64,000 nt of DNA. It comes from Methylobacterium sp. DB0501 (GTDB lineage Bacteria; Pseudomonadota; Alphaproteobacteria; Rhizobiales; Beijerinckiaceae). The notes beneath the pieces were generated by a model, which saw nothing but the letters and a program-made list of their open reading frames with translations, was not told the DNA's origin and did no database searches. The translations under genes were made by a program, and so were the position numbers. The stretch is taken from contig NZ_JAAKGV010000014.1 of the NCBI RefSeq assembly GCF_011043735.1, positions 150,680 through 214,679 of the forward strand. The letters run 5' to 3'. Shown here in pieces: positions 17,758 through 26,821 of the stretch (position 1 is the stretch's first letter; every line of letters starts with the position of its first letter).

Positions 17758-18891
17758 CTACTTCTCGAACTCCACCCGCTTGATGAACTTCACCGCCCCG
17801 CGCTCGTTGCGCACGACGTTGTAGCCGTGCAGCCCGTCGCCGTTCGGGTCGAAATTGTACATCCCCTCCGCGCCTTGGACGCCCTTGGTGGCGAGCAGCG
17901 CGTCGCGGATCTTGCCCGGCTCGGTGCTGCCGGCCTGGTTGATCGCCCGGGACAGGACCGTCACGGCGTCGTAGGCCCAGGCCGAGAAGAAGTCGGGCGC
18001 GGTCTTGTAGGCGGCCTCGTAGCGCTCGGCGTAGGACTTCGCGACCGGGTTGGCGTCGCGGTGGAAGTCGGAAGCCGCGTAGGCGCCCTCGAGCGCCGCG
18101 CCGGCGAGCTTGAGCGCCGTGGCGCTCGACGTGGTGGACGAACCGACCCAGTCGATGGTCACGCCGAGCTGGCGCAATTGCCGTGCGAAGATGCCCTGGT
18201 CGGTCTCGAAGCCGATATAGGTGCCGAGCACGTCGGCGCCGGACTGCTTCACCGCCAGCGCCACCGCGGTGAAATCCTGCGAGTTGTTGGGGAAGGCCTG
18301 CACCACCACCGGCTCGATCCCCTGCTCCTTGAGGGCGGCGGCGAGGTTGCGCATGCCGTTGGTACCGAAGGTGTCGCTCGAATGGACCAGCGCCCATTTG
18401 CGCCGGTTCAGGGTCTGGGTCCCGAACTCGGCGATCACGCGGGCGGAGTAGCGGTCGTTCGGGCGGAAGCGGAACAGCCACGGGTTGCCGGCCGCGGTGA
18501 GCTGCGGATCGGTGCCGCCGATCATCGTCGGCTTGGCCGTCTTCGCCACGTCCGGCGCGATGGCCTGGACCTGGGTGCTGCGCACCGGGGCCACGAAGGC
18601 GACGAGCGCGGGGTCGGCGGCGAGCTTGCTGAAGGCGAGGACCGCTCCCGGATTGGTGCTCTGGTCGTCCTGGACGACGAATTCGAGCGGGCGTCCGAGC
18701 ACGCCGCCGGCCTTGTTGACCTCCTCGGCCGCGAGCTTCGCTCCCTGGACGAGGTACTTGCCGGATTCGGCACCCGGCCCGGTGATCGCCGCGGCGACCC
18801 CGATCCGCAGCGGATCCGCCGCACGGGCTAGGGAGGGGGCGAGCCCCAGGGTCAGCAGAAGCGTCGAGACCAGCCTCGCGCAGCGTTTCAT
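17758..18891 (-). CDS. Branched-chain amino acid-type ABC transporter substrate-binding protein
   Basis: A 377-residue periplasmic protein with a signal peptide (MKRCARLVSTLLLTLGLAPS, cleavage after A-R-A). The mature part starts D-P-L-R-I-G-V-A-A-A-I-T-G-P-G-A, the typical Leu/Ile/Val-binding Peripla_BP_6 opening, and contains the S-S-D-T-F-G-T-N-G hinge motif. It would capture a small ligand for an ABC importer. No permease or ATPase genes are adjacent, so it is an orphan; the ligand might be an amino acid, an aromatic acid or an amide. Confidence 0.9.
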   Translation of the reverse strand: MKRCARLVSTLLLTLGLAPSLARAADPLRIGVAAAITGPGAESGKYLVQGAKLAAEEVNKAGGVLGRPLEFVVQDDQSTNPGAVLAFSKLAADPALVAFVAPVRSTQVQAIAPDVAKTAKPTMIGGTDPQLTAAGNPWLFRFRPNDRYSARVIAEFGTQTLNRRKWALVHSSDTFGTNGMRNLAAALKEQGIEPVVVQAFPNNSQDFTAVALAVKQSGADVLGTYIGFETDQGIFARQLRQLGVTIDWVGSSTTSSATALKLAGAALEGAYAASDFHRDANPVAKSYAERYEAAYKTAPDFFSAWAYDAVTVLSRAINQAGSTEPGKIRDALLATKGVQGAEGMYNFDPNGDGLHGYNVVRNERGAVKFIKRVEFEK

Positions 18892-19088
18892 GGCGTCCTC
18901 CCGGTGTCGTCGCGAGAACCGCCCGGGGCGATCGGCCGGAGGAGACGGTGCGGATCCCCGCTCCCGTTCGGGAAGGAGGAGTTACGCACCGCCCGCATCC
19001 CGGCCGTCGTCCCGGACGGCCCCGCTGTTGGGACGGACGGTAATGGGTCAGCGCGGCGCAGCGCTACCGAAAATGCAGGCTTGTCGCC

Positions 19089-20243
19089 TCAGGTGTACAT
19101 CGCCTTCAGGTCCAGGCTGCTCTCGCGCCCGATCGCGTCGTAATGCTGGTCGAGCCAGGCCTTGGCGGCCGCGCGGCCGGCGTCGCGCAATTCGAGGAAG
19201 AACGGCCACTGGGCCCTGAGCCGCGAGGAGGCCGAGGCGTCGTCGAGGGCGCCGCCGCTGCCGTCGATGCGGTGGAGCAGCACCTGCTTGTAGGCGTTCG
19301 AGCGCCCGAGCACGCCGTCGGCGATCAGGTCGTCGACGAAGTCGATCGCCCGCAATTCGCGCAGCAGGTTGGCGTTGAAGGTGATCTCGTTGAGGCGGTC
19401 GCGGATCTCGGCCGGGCTGCGCGGCGTCTCGCGGCGCTCGACCGGGTTGATCTGGACCACCAGGATGTCGCGCGACCGGGCGCCGTGATAGAGGGGATAG
19501 AGCGGCGGGTTGCCGAGATAGCCGCCGTCCCAGTGCGGCACGCCGTCGATCTCGACCGCCTGGAACACCGTCGGCAGGCAGGCCGAGGCCATCAGGTGGT
19601 CGATGGTGAGGTCCGGCCGCTCGAACACCGCCATCTTGCCGGTCCAGACGTTGGTGGCCGAGATGAACAGGTCGGCCGGCCCGTCCCGGCGCAACGCCTC
19701 GAAATCGACCGTGTCGGCCAGCGCCCGCTTCAACGGATTGATGTTGAGCGGATTGGTCATGTAAGGGCTGGCGACGGCGTTCCAGAACGCCCCGACCGGC
19801 GTCTTCTTCCAGAAGCTCATCACCCCGTCGACGACGCTCCGCTGCGCCTGCGACAGGTCGGCATCGAGGCTGATCTCGCGCCAGAACGTCTCCAGACGCT
19901 CGCGCGCGCCGTCGGGGCCGCCGCGCAGCCAGCCGTCCACCATCACGACGGCGTTCATCGCGCCGGCGCTCGCCCCGGTCATCGCCTCGAAGGCGAGGCG
20001 GCCATCCTCGATCAGGGCATCGAGCACGCCCCAGGTGAAGGCGCCGTGGGCGCCGCCGCCCTGGAGCGCCAGGGCGATCGGCTTCTCGGCCCGGGGGCCG
20101 ACGAGGCCGCGGCCCAACGGGCCGGAGGCGGCGTGCGGGCCGGGCGCGGCCTGCCGGCTCGTGATGGCTTGCGGGAAGGGCTCGCGGTCACCCGCGCTCC
20201 GGTCCGGCTTGTGGGGAGAGGCTGAGTCCGTCATGGGGAGCAT
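19089..20243 (-). CDS. Patatin-like phospholipase
   Basis: A 384-residue protein with the whole patatin catalytic set: the glycine-rich oxyanion loop A-L-Q-G-G-G-A-H-G-A-F, the nucleophile elbow M-T-G-A-S-A-G-A-M-N, and the Asp of the Ser-Asp dyad in H-W-D-G-G-Y-L-G-N. It should release fatty acids from lipids in the cytoplasm or at the membrane face. The first about 55 residues are low-complexity. Starts at 20243 and 20234 are both possible; neither has a clear ribosome site. Two direct repeats just upstream look like an operator. Confidence 0.87.
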   Translation of the reverse strand: MLPMTDSASPHKPDRSAGDREPFPQAITSRQAAPGPHAASGPLGRGLVGPRAEKPIALALQGGGAHGAFTWGVLDALIEDGRLAFEAMTGASAGAMNAVVMVDGWLRGGPDGARERLETFWREISLDADLSQAQRSVVDGVMSFWKKTPVGAFWNAVASPYMTNPLNINPLKRALADTVDFEALRRDGPADLFISATNVWTGKMAVFERPDLTIDHLMASACLPTVFQAVEIDGVPHWDGGYLGNPPLYPLYHGARSRDILVVQINPVERRETPRSPAEIRDRLNEITFNANLLRELRAIDFVDDLIADGVLGRSNAYKQVLLHRIDGSGGALDDASASSRLRAQWPFFLELRDAGRAAAKAWLDQHYDAIGRESSLDLKAMYT

Positions 20244-20250
20244 GTGGTGT

Positions 20251-20285
20251 GGTGCGCTGCAAAATCCAAATGGTGCGATGCAAAG
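20251..20285 (-). promoter_or_regulatory. Pair of direct repeats upstream of the patatin gene (possible operator)
   Basis: GGTGCGCTGCAAAA at 20251-20264 and GGTGCGATGCAAAG at 20272-20285 match at 12 of 14 positions and are 21 bases apart, that is two turns of the helix on the same face. They lie immediately upstream of the leftward patatin start and within the region shared with rightward ispG. Binding of a regulator is inferred. Confidence 0.4.
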
Positions 20286-20579
20286 TCGCGCAACGGAACC
20301 CGGGCGGGCCCGGCGTCACGCGCTTGACGCGCACCGGCCCCATCCTCAGCTAAGGCGCGAACCCCGCCCGTGCGGGGGTGCAAGGATTTCGCAACGATGT
20401 CGCGGCATTCCGCCGGAGATCCGCCTAGCCCGTTGACCACGCCGGGCTTTCATGCAGGCGAAGCGATTTCCACCGCGCCCGGAAATGCTCTAGACGAGGG
20501 TCACGCCGCGCTCGTCGCGACTCGAAGACCCCGTTCACACGTCACACGTCTCCTGCGAACGACCCCCTGAAGGTATCCG
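20286..20579. other. Gap upstream of ispG
   Basis: This 294-base part of the patatin-ispG gap has no gene. It should hold the ispG promoter. A short piece near 20484-20495 (gaaatgctctag) resembles the edge of repeat family A but is too short to call. Confidence 0.4.
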
Positions 20580-21881
20580 ATGGAAGCCATGGAAGCCCTC
20601 GCCCCGGCGGACCAAGCCGCCCCCGAGATCGCCGGCCCGAGCCCCCGGCACCGCACCGTCGGCGTCCGGATCGGCGAGGGCGAGGGCGCGGTGGTGATGG
20701 GCGGCGGCGCCCCGATCGTCGTGCAGTCGATGACCAACACCGACACCGCCGACATCGACGCCACCGTGGCGCAGGTCGCGGCGCTGGCCCGGGCCGGCTC
20801 CGAGGTCGTGCGCATCACCGTCGACCGCGACGAGGCGGCGGTCGCCGTGCCGAAGATCCGCGAGCGGCTCGACCGCATCGGCGTCCACGTGCCCCTCGTC
20901 GGCGACTTCCACTATATCGGCCACAAGCTCCTGACCGACCATCCGGCCTGCGCCGAGGCGCTGGCCAAGTACCGGATCAACCCGGGCAATGTCGGCTTCA
21001 AGGAGAAGAAGGACCTGCAGTTCGGCACCATCGTCGAGCAGGCGGCCCGCTACGGCAAGGCCGTGCGCATCGGCGCCAACTGGGGCTCCCTCGACGAGGC
21101 GCTCCTCACCCACATGATGGACGAGAACGCCAACTCGGCGAAGCCGCGCGACGCCCGCGCGGTGATGCGCGAGGCGATGGTGCAATCCGCCCTCCTCTCC
21201 GCCGACCGGGCGGTGGAGATCGGCCTGCCCAAGGAGCGCATCGTCCTCTCGGCCAAGGTCTCTGCGGTGCAGGACCTGATCGCGGTCTACCGCGAGGTGG
21301 CGCGCCGCTCGGACTACGCCATCCATCTCGGCCTCACCGAGGCCGGCATGGGCACCAAGGGCATCGTGGCGGCCTCCGCGGCGATCGGCGTGCTGCTCCA
21401 GGAGGGCATCGGCGACACGATCCGCTACTCCCTGACCCCGGAGCCGGGCGGCGACCGTACCGTCGAGGTGAAGGTGGCCCAGGAGCTGCTCCAGACGATG
21501 GGCTTCCGCACCTTCGTGCCGCTCGTCGCCGCCTGCCCGGGCTGCGGCCGCACCACCTCGACGGTGTTCCAGGAGCTCGCCCGCGACATCCAGAACTGGA
21601 TCACCACCTCGATGCCCGAGTGGCGCAAGACCTATCCGGGCGTGGAAGGTCTGAACGTCGCCGTGATGGGCTGCATCGTCAACGGCCCGGGCGAATCGAA
21701 GCACGCCGATATCGGCATCTCGCTCCCCGGCACCGGCGAGACCCCGACCGCCCCGGTCTTCATCGACGGCAAGAAGGCGATGACCCTGCGCGGCCCGACG
21801 CTGGCCAAGGATTTCGAGGGCATCGTCATCGACTACATCGAGCGCCGCTTCGGGCAGGGTCGCCGCAGCGCCGCCGAGTAA
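20580..21881 (+). CDS. ispG: 4-hydroxy-3-methylbut-2-en-1-yl diphosphate synthase (flavodoxin/ferredoxin)
   Basis: A 433-residue enzyme of the MEP isoprenoid pathway that turns MEcPP into HMBPP. It shows Q-S-M-T-N-T-D-T near the N-terminus and the three cluster cysteines in C-P-G-C-G-R-T and G-C-I-V-N-G-P-G-E-S, which bind the catalytic [4Fe-4S] cluster. Length fits the alphaproteobacterial form with its short insert. The ATG before E-A-M-E-A-L is used; the next Met is three codons in. Another MEP gene, dxr, lies further right in this window. Confidence 0.97.
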   Translation: MEAMEALAPADQAAPEIAGPSPRHRTVGVRIGEGEGAVVMGGGAPIVVQSMTNTDTADIDATVAQVAALARAGSEVVRITVDRDEAAVAVPKIRERLDRIGVHVPLVGDFHYIGHKLLTDHPACAEALAKYRINPGNVGFKEKKDLQFGTIVEQAARYGKAVRIGANWGSLDEALLTHMMDENANSAKPRDARAVMREAMVQSALLSADRAVEIGLPKERIVLSAKVSAVQDLIAVYREVARRSDYAIHLGLTEAGMGTKGIVAASAAIGVLLQEGIGDTIRYSLTPEPGGDRTVEVKVAQELLQTMGFRTFVPLVAACPGCGRTTSTVFQELARDIQNWITTSMPEWRKTYPGVEGLNVAVMGCIVNGPGESKHADIGISLPGTGETPTAPVFIDGKKAMTLRGPTLAKDFEGIVIDYIERRFGQGRRSAAE

Positions 21882-22250
21882 TACCGGCGTTCGTCGAGAA
21901 CGACCGTCGGCCTTGCTCTCGCATCGTCGCCAAGCCCGAGGTCCCGGACGCCCGGGGTCGGCACCGACAACCCGAGATGGGTCGACGGCCCCGTCGATCC
22001 CGGGCCTGCCCGGGACCGACGCCGACGCATCGGCATCCCGGGCCGTTGGCAGACGGAGAGGCCCGACCAGGGCCGGTGTCCGAGGGGGGGAGGCGCAGGC
22101 CGCCTTGCGCCCCTCCCGGCCCGTGCTACAATCCTGCCACAATCAGGCCCGGCGGACGCGCCGGGCCCTCTAGGATTCGAGCCCGCCACCCGGCCCATCA
22201 GCGCGCTTGGCGGCAATCCCGGCCGCCCGCGGGCGCATCCCCGATCAGAC
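21882..22250. other. Gap between ispG and kup
   Basis: This 369-base gap has no trusted gene. A partial inverted repeat, GGGGAGGCGCA near 22087 with TGCGCCCCTCCC near 22109, could form a hairpin. No riboswitch consensus was recognised before kup. Confidence 0.4.
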
Positions 22251-24221
22251 ATGACACAGTCGACCGCACCCACGGGCGGGCCCGTCGCGCCGCCCGAATC
22301 CCTCACCCCGCCGAGCGGCGGGCCGCCGACCAAGGCGGGCAGCGTCGACGAGGCCGAGGGCCACGGCCACGCCAAGGCGAGCTTCTGGACCCTGTTCCTC
22401 GGCTCCGTCGGCGTCGTCTACGGCGACATCGGCACGAGCCCGCTCTACGCGTTCCGCGAGGCGCTGGCGCCCGGCCGGGCCGACGGCGTGCTCACCGGCG
22501 AGGAGGTGCTGGGCACCGTCTCGCTGCTGCTCTGGGCCCTCGTGCTCATCGTCACCATCAAGTACGTCCTGCTGCTGCTGCAGATGGACAACAAGGGCGA
22601 GGGCGGCATTCTCTCGCTGATGGCGCTCGCCCGCAAGGCCTTGGGCGGCTCGCACATCGTGTTCATGCTGGGCCTGTTCGGCGCCGCCCTGTTCTACGGC
22701 GACGCGATCATCACCCCGGCGATCTCGGTCCTGTCGGCGGTGGAGGGCCTGAAGCTCGTCACCCCGGCCCTCGACCATTACGTGCTGCCGATCACCATCG
22801 CGATCATCCTGCCGCTGTTCCTGGTCCAGAGCCGGGGCACCGCCCGGATGGCGACGTTCTTCGGCCCGATCATGCTGGTGTGGTTCTCGGTGCTGATGCT
22901 CGCGGCCCTGCCGCACATCGCCCGCACGCCGCAGGTCCTGTGGGCGCTCAATCCCTGGCACGCGGTGCATTACCTGCTCGGCCACGGCACCGGGGCCCTG
23001 GTGGCCCTCGGCGCGGTGTTCCTGGCGGTGACCGGGGCCGAGGCCCTGTTCGCCGATCTCGGCCATTTCGGCCGCCGCCCGATCCAGACCGCCTGGATCG
23101 TCCTCGTCGGGCCCGCGCTCGCCGTCAACTATCTCGGCCAGGCCGCCCTGGTGCTGGCCAACCCCGACACGACCGACCCGTTCTACCAGCTCGTCCCCGA
23201 ATGGGGCCTGCTGCCGATGGTGCTGCTCGCCACCGCGGCGACCGTGATCGCCAGCCAGGCGGTGATTACCGGCGCCTTCTCGCTGTCGCGCCAGGCGGTG
23301 CAGCTGGGTCTCCTGCCGCGGCTCGAGATCCGCCACACCTCGGAGTCGCATTCGGGCCAGATCTACCTGCCGCAGATCAACACCCTGTTGATGGTCGGCG
23401 TGGTGATCCTGGTGGTGCTGTTCCGCTCCTCCTCGGCGCTTGCCTCGGCCTACGGCATCGCCGTCACCGGCACGATGCTGATCACCGCCGGCCTCGCCTT
23501 CCTGGTGCTGTGGCGGGTGTGGAAGTGGTCGCCGCTGGCCGCCGGCGCCGCGATGGTGCCGTTCATCGCCGTCGAGCTGCTGTTCCTGGTCTCGAACCTG
23601 CTCAAGGTGTTCGAGGGCGGCTACATGCCCCTGCTGCTCGCCGGTTGCCTCGTGCTGCTGATGTGGACCTGGGTGCGCGGCGTCACCATCCTGTTCAACA
23701 AGACCCGCAAGACCGACGTGCCGCTGACCGAGCTCGTCGCGATGCTGGAGAAGAGCCCGCCGCACCACGTCCGCGGCACCGCGGTGTTCCTGACCAGCGA
23801 CCCCGAGACCGCGCCGGCGGCCCTCCTGCACAACCTGAAGCACAACAAGGTGCTGCACGAGAAGAACGTCGTGCTCACCGTCAAGACCATCGACCTGCCG
23901 CGCCTCAACGACGCCGACCGGGTCCGGATCGAGCCGATGGGGCCGCATTTCTGGAAGGTCGTGATGAAGTTCGGCTACATGGAATCGCCGAACATCCCGA
24001 GGGGCCTGGCGCTCCTGCGCAAGCAGGGCTTCAAGTTCGACATCATGGCCACGTCGTTCTTCCTGTCGCGGCGCTCGATCCGCCCGGCGGCGCAGTCCGG
24101 CATGCCGCTCTGGCAGGATCGGGTGTTCATCACGCTGGCCCGCAACGCCAACGACGCGACGGACTTCTTCCAGATCCCGACCGGCCGCGTGGTCGAGGTC
24201 GGCACCCAGGTCACGGTCTAG
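22251..24221 (+). CDS. kup: Low-affinity potassium transporter Kup
   Basis: A 656-residue KUP/HAK/KT potassium:proton symporter. It has a hydrophilic N-terminus of about 45 residues, then the family opening V-V-Y-G-D-I-G-T-S-P-L-Y-A-F-R-E, about twelve membrane helices up to roughly residue 485, and a cytoplasmic C-terminal domain with N-K-V-L-H-E-K-N-V-V-L-T-V. It takes up K+ across the inner membrane. It ends 6 bases before coaBC and both probably share a message. Confidence 0.96.
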   Translation: MTQSTAPTGGPVAPPESLTPPSGGPPTKAGSVDEAEGHGHAKASFWTLFLGSVGVVYGDIGTSPLYAFREALAPGRADGVLTGEEVLGTVSLLLWALVLIVTIKYVLLLLQMDNKGEGGILSLMALARKALGGSHIVFMLGLFGAALFYGDAIITPAISVLSAVEGLKLVTPALDHYVLPITIAIILPLFLVQSRGTARMATFFGPIMLVWFSVLMLAALPHIARTPQVLWALNPWHAVHYLLGHGTGALVALGAVFLAVTGAEALFADLGHFGRRPIQTAWIVLVGPALAVNYLGQAALVLANPDTTDPFYQLVPEWGLLPMVLLATAATVIASQAVITGAFSLSRQAVQLGLLPRLEIRHTSESHSGQIYLPQINTLLMVGVVILVVLFRSSSALASAYGIAVTGTMLITAGLAFLVLWRVWKWSPLAAGAAMVPFIAVELLFLVSNLLKVFEGGYMPLLLAGCLVLLMWTWVRGVTILFNKTRKTDVPLTELVAMLEKSPPHHVRGTAVFLTSDPETAPAALLHNLKHNKVLHEKNVVLTVKTIDLPRLNDADRVRIEPMGPHFWKVVMKFGYMESPNIPRGLALLRKQGFKFDIMATSFFLSRRSIRPAAQSGMPLWQDRVFITLARNANDATDFFQIPTGRVVEVGTQVTV

Positions 24222-24227
24222 CCAGGG

Positions 24228-25454
24228 ATGGGCGCGCTCGACGGCAAACGGGTGCTCCTCGTCATCGGGGGCGGCATCGCGGCCTACAAGTCGCTGGACC
24301 TGATCCGGCGCCTGCGGGAGCGCGGCGCCTCGGTGCGCTGCGTGCTCACCAAGGGCGCGCAGGAATTCGTGACGCCGCTCGCCGCGGCGGCGCTCGCCGG
24401 GCAGCGCGCCCATACCGACCTGTTCGACCGGGCCGACGAGGCCGATATCGGCCACATCAAGCTCGCCCGCGACGCGGACGCCGTGGTGGTCGCGCCGGCC
24501 ACCGCCAACACGCTCGCCCGGATGGCCGGCGGCCACGCGCCGGACCTCGCCTCGACGGTGCTGCTGGCCACCACCCTGCCGATCCTGATCGCGCCTGCGA
24601 TGAACGTGCGGATGTGGCTGCATCCGGCGACGCAGCGCAACCTCGCGCTGCTCAGGGGCGACGGCGTCGCCGTGGTGGGGCCGAATGTGGGCCGGATGGC
24701 CGAGGCGGAAACCGGCCCCGGCCGGATGGCCGAGCCCGACGAGATCGCCGACGCCGTCGAGGCGGTGCTGGCCGGATCGCAGGAGGCGGGGCCTCCGTCT
24801 CTCGCGGGCCGCCACCTCCTCGTCACCTCCGGGCCGACCCACGAGCCGATCGACCCGGTGCGCTACCTCGCCAACCGCTCCTCCGGCAAGCAGGGCCACG
24901 CCATCGCGGCGGCGGCGGCCGCCGCCGGCGCCCGGGTGACCCTGGTCTCCGGCCCCGTCACCCTGCCCGATCCGCCGGGCGTCACGGTTCTGCGGATCGA
25001 GACCGCCCGCGAGATGCTGGCGGCGGTGGAGGCGGCCTTGCCCGCCGACATCGCGGTCTTCGCCGCGGCCGTCGCCGACTGGCGCCCCGAGAGCCTCGGC
25101 GACCAGAAGATCAAGAAGGGGCCCGACGGCCCCCCTCCCCTGCGGCTCACCGAGAACCCCGACATCCTGGCGACGATCGCGCGCCGGAGCGACGGCCGCC
25201 CACCCCTGGTGGTGGGCTTTGCCGCCGAGACCACCGACGTCATCGCCCATGCCCGGGCCAAGATCGCCCGCAAGGGCTGCGACCTCATCGTCGCCAACGA
25301 CGTCTCGGCCGAGACCGGCGTGATGGGCGGCGATCGCAACAGCGTCCACCTGATCGGCCGCGACGGCACCCTCGAGACCTGGCCGACGATGGGCAAGGAC
25401 GAGGTCGCCCGCCGCCTGGTCGCGCGGCTCGCCGAACTCGGCCCCTCGCCCTGA
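24228..25454 (+). CDS. coaBC: Bifunctional phosphopantothenoylcysteine decarboxylase/phosphopantothenate-cysteine ligase
   Basis: A 408-residue cytoplasmic enzyme of coenzyme A synthesis. The CoaC part (about 1-185) has V-L-L-V-I-G-G-G-I-A-A-Y-K at the flavin site, A-P-A-T-A-N-T-L-A-R and the substrate motif P-A-M-N-V-R-M-W. The CoaB part (about 190-400) has T-S-G-P-T-H-E-P-I-D-P-V-R, N-R-S-S-G-K-Q-G and A-A-V-A-D-W-R-P, with lysines in I-K-K-G. The ATG is 6 bases after the kup stop, suggesting co-transcription. Both halves look intact. Confidence 0.96.
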   Translation: MGALDGKRVLLVIGGGIAAYKSLDLIRRLRERGASVRCVLTKGAQEFVTPLAAAALAGQRAHTDLFDRADEADIGHIKLARDADAVVVAPATANTLARMAGGHAPDLASTVLLATTLPILIAPAMNVRMWLHPATQRNLALLRGDGVAVVGPNVGRMAEAETGPGRMAEPDEIADAVEAVLAGSQEAGPPSLAGRHLLVTSGPTHEPIDPVRYLANRSSGKQGHAIAAAAAAAGARVTLVSGPVTLPDPPGVTVLRIETAREMLAAVEAALPADIAVFAAAVADWRPESLGDQKIKKGPDGPPPLRLTENPDILATIARRSDGRPPLVVGFAAETTDVIAHARAKIARKGCDLIVANDVSAETGVMGGDRNSVHLIGRDGTLETWPTMGKDEVARRLVARLAELGPSP

Positions 25455-25550
25455 GGCAAGATATCGCCGGCCCGGCGGTGGGCGCCCGCCGATCCGGCAT
25501 TATGTCTCCGCCTCCCACCGGGAGATCTCCTCCCCGACAGGGAGGCCGCC

Positions 25551-25757
25551 TTGCCCACCATCCTCGTCGTCACGCTGATCTGCGCCTCCTCCCTGGCGGC
25601 GAAGGATTGCACCCGCGACACCGCCCAGGACGTGATCACCCACCCGGCCCACTCGCCGCAGGAATGCATGCTGCTGGGCCCCACCATCGCCGCCGGCACG
25701 GGCCGCGGCACCGAACCTGGGACCTACGTGAAGACCCTGTGCGAGCAGCGGCGCTAG
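25551..25757 (+). CDS. Small secreted-looking hypothetical protein with paired cysteines (68 aa)
   Basis: The start is a TTG with GGGAGG 5 bases upstream. The first 17 residues (PTILVVTLICASSLAA after the start) look like a short signal peptide; the remainder has three cysteines in K-D-C-T-R-D, Q-E-C-M-L-L-G and L-C-E-Q-R-R, plus one in the hydrophobic stretch. Export and disulfide formation are inferred. I do not recognise a named family. It lies between coaBC and cynS on the same strand. Confidence 0.6.
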   Translation: MPTILVVTLICASSLAAKDCTRDTAQDVITHPAHSPQECMLLGPTIAAGTGRGTEPGTYVKTLCEQRR

Positions 25758-25865
25758 GGCGCACGGCTTTCGGCGCGCCCGGGCGCCTTCCTGGCACACG
25801 CATTGCCACTCCTGCGCGACCTCGCACTGGCCGCCGACCGGTGCGTGCTCACGAAGGGGGAGATC

Positions 25866-26354
25866 ATGAAGCGCGAAGACCTCACGGAAAAGCTGCTCGA
25901 CATCAAGCGCGAGAAGGGCTGGACCTGGAAACACATCCAGGACGAAATCGGCGGACTCTCCCCGATCCTGATCACCGCCGCCTGCATGGGCCAGATGAAG
26001 CTGCCCAAGGCCCAAGCCGCCAAGGCCGCCGCCCTGTTCGGCCTCTCGGCCGCCGAGGAGCGGATGCTGAACGAGGCGCCCTATCGCGGCTCGATCCCGC
26101 AGATGCCGCCGACCGACCCGCTGATCTACCGCTTCTACGAGCTGGTGATGGTCTACGGCACCACCTGGAAGGAGCTGATCCAGGAGGAGTTCGGCGACGG
26201 CATCATGTCGGCGATCGACTTCAACATGACGATGGAGCGCGAGCCCAACAACAAGGGTGACCGGGTGAAGCTGCGGATATCGGGCAAGTTCCTGCCGTAC
26301 AAGTATTACGGCAACGAGGAGGGCGTACCGGAATACGGCTTCAAGGAAGGCTGA
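25866..26354 (+). CDS. cynS: Cyanate hydratase (cyanase)
   Basis: A 162-residue enzyme that converts cyanate and bicarbonate to ammonia and CO2. The N-terminal helical domain has I-T-A-A-C-M-G-Q-M-K-L-P. The catalytic trio Arg89, Glu92 and Ser115 sits in L-I-Y-R-F-Y-E-L and D-G-I-M-S-A-I-D-F with the same spacing as Arg96, Glu99 and Ser122 of E. coli. The last about ten residues extend beyond the usual end (G-V-P-E-Y-G-F-K-E-G). The ATG follows GGGGGAG at good distance. No cynT, cynX or regulator is adjacent. Confidence 0.96.
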   Translation: MKREDLTEKLLDIKREKGWTWKHIQDEIGGLSPILITAACMGQMKLPKAQAAKAAALFGLSAAEERMLNEAPYRGSIPQMPPTDPLIYRFYELVMVYGTTWKELIQEEFGDGIMSAIDFNMTMEREPNNKGDRVKLRISGKFLPYKYYGNEEGVPEYGFKEG

Positions 26355-26359
26355 GAAGT

Positions 26360-26395
26360 CGGGCGGGCTCGCCGATGCAGGACCCGCCCGATTCC
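26360..26395 (+). terminator. Hairpin after cynS
   Basis: CGGGCGGG at 26360-26367 pairs perfectly with CCCGCCCG at 26383-26390; ATTCC follows. The T-run is weak, so this is a probable but not strong intrinsic terminator. Confidence 0.5.
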
Positions 26396-26821
26396 GTGGC
26401 TCGCCCGTGCCGTCGTCCCGGTGCTTCATGAGCGATACCGACGATATCGTCCTCGGATCGACCGATAAATCCGCGCGCACCCTCCCGCCGGAACGGGTTT
26501 AGCACTTCGATCGATTGCGACACCGATACACGCGATCCCCGCCTCCAGGAATAATGGCACGCGGAACCTGCTCGCGGGATGGATTGTCAACCGGCGTGGC
26601 GCGACCGGCACCGACCGATGTGGGCGCGACCCGCTCCCGGAGCGGTCCGATTGGGCACGGTAGCGGCGCGGGAATGGCGGCACGCCGGTGCCGCACGGCC
26701 ATCAATCGGTCCGATGCGTCGGTTTGCATGTCGCAGGTCGGCAGGCTATCGCCTGCACGCCACCGGCCCTCGACGCGGATGACCCTTCGACGGCAGCCCG
26801 ACTTTTCGCAGCGGAGCAATC
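26396..26821. other. Gap before the glycan locus
   Basis: This 426-base gap has no gene that I trust on either strand. It is somewhat less GC-rich than its surroundings around 26430-26560 and should carry the promoter for the acyltransferase-GT61 gene. No clear -35/-10 pair or repeat was recognised. Confidence 0.4.

Noticed and set aside
22245..25349. A 1034-codon minus-strand frame opposite kup and coaBC
   Set aside because: Its translation is low-complexity with many His, Gln and Arg residues and no domain; kup and coaBC explain the region.
21620..26260. A 1546-codon plus-strand frame across ispG, kup and coaBC
   Set aside because: It crosses three well-supported genes in another frame and is Arg/Pro/Gly-rich throughout, as expected for GC-rich DNA.
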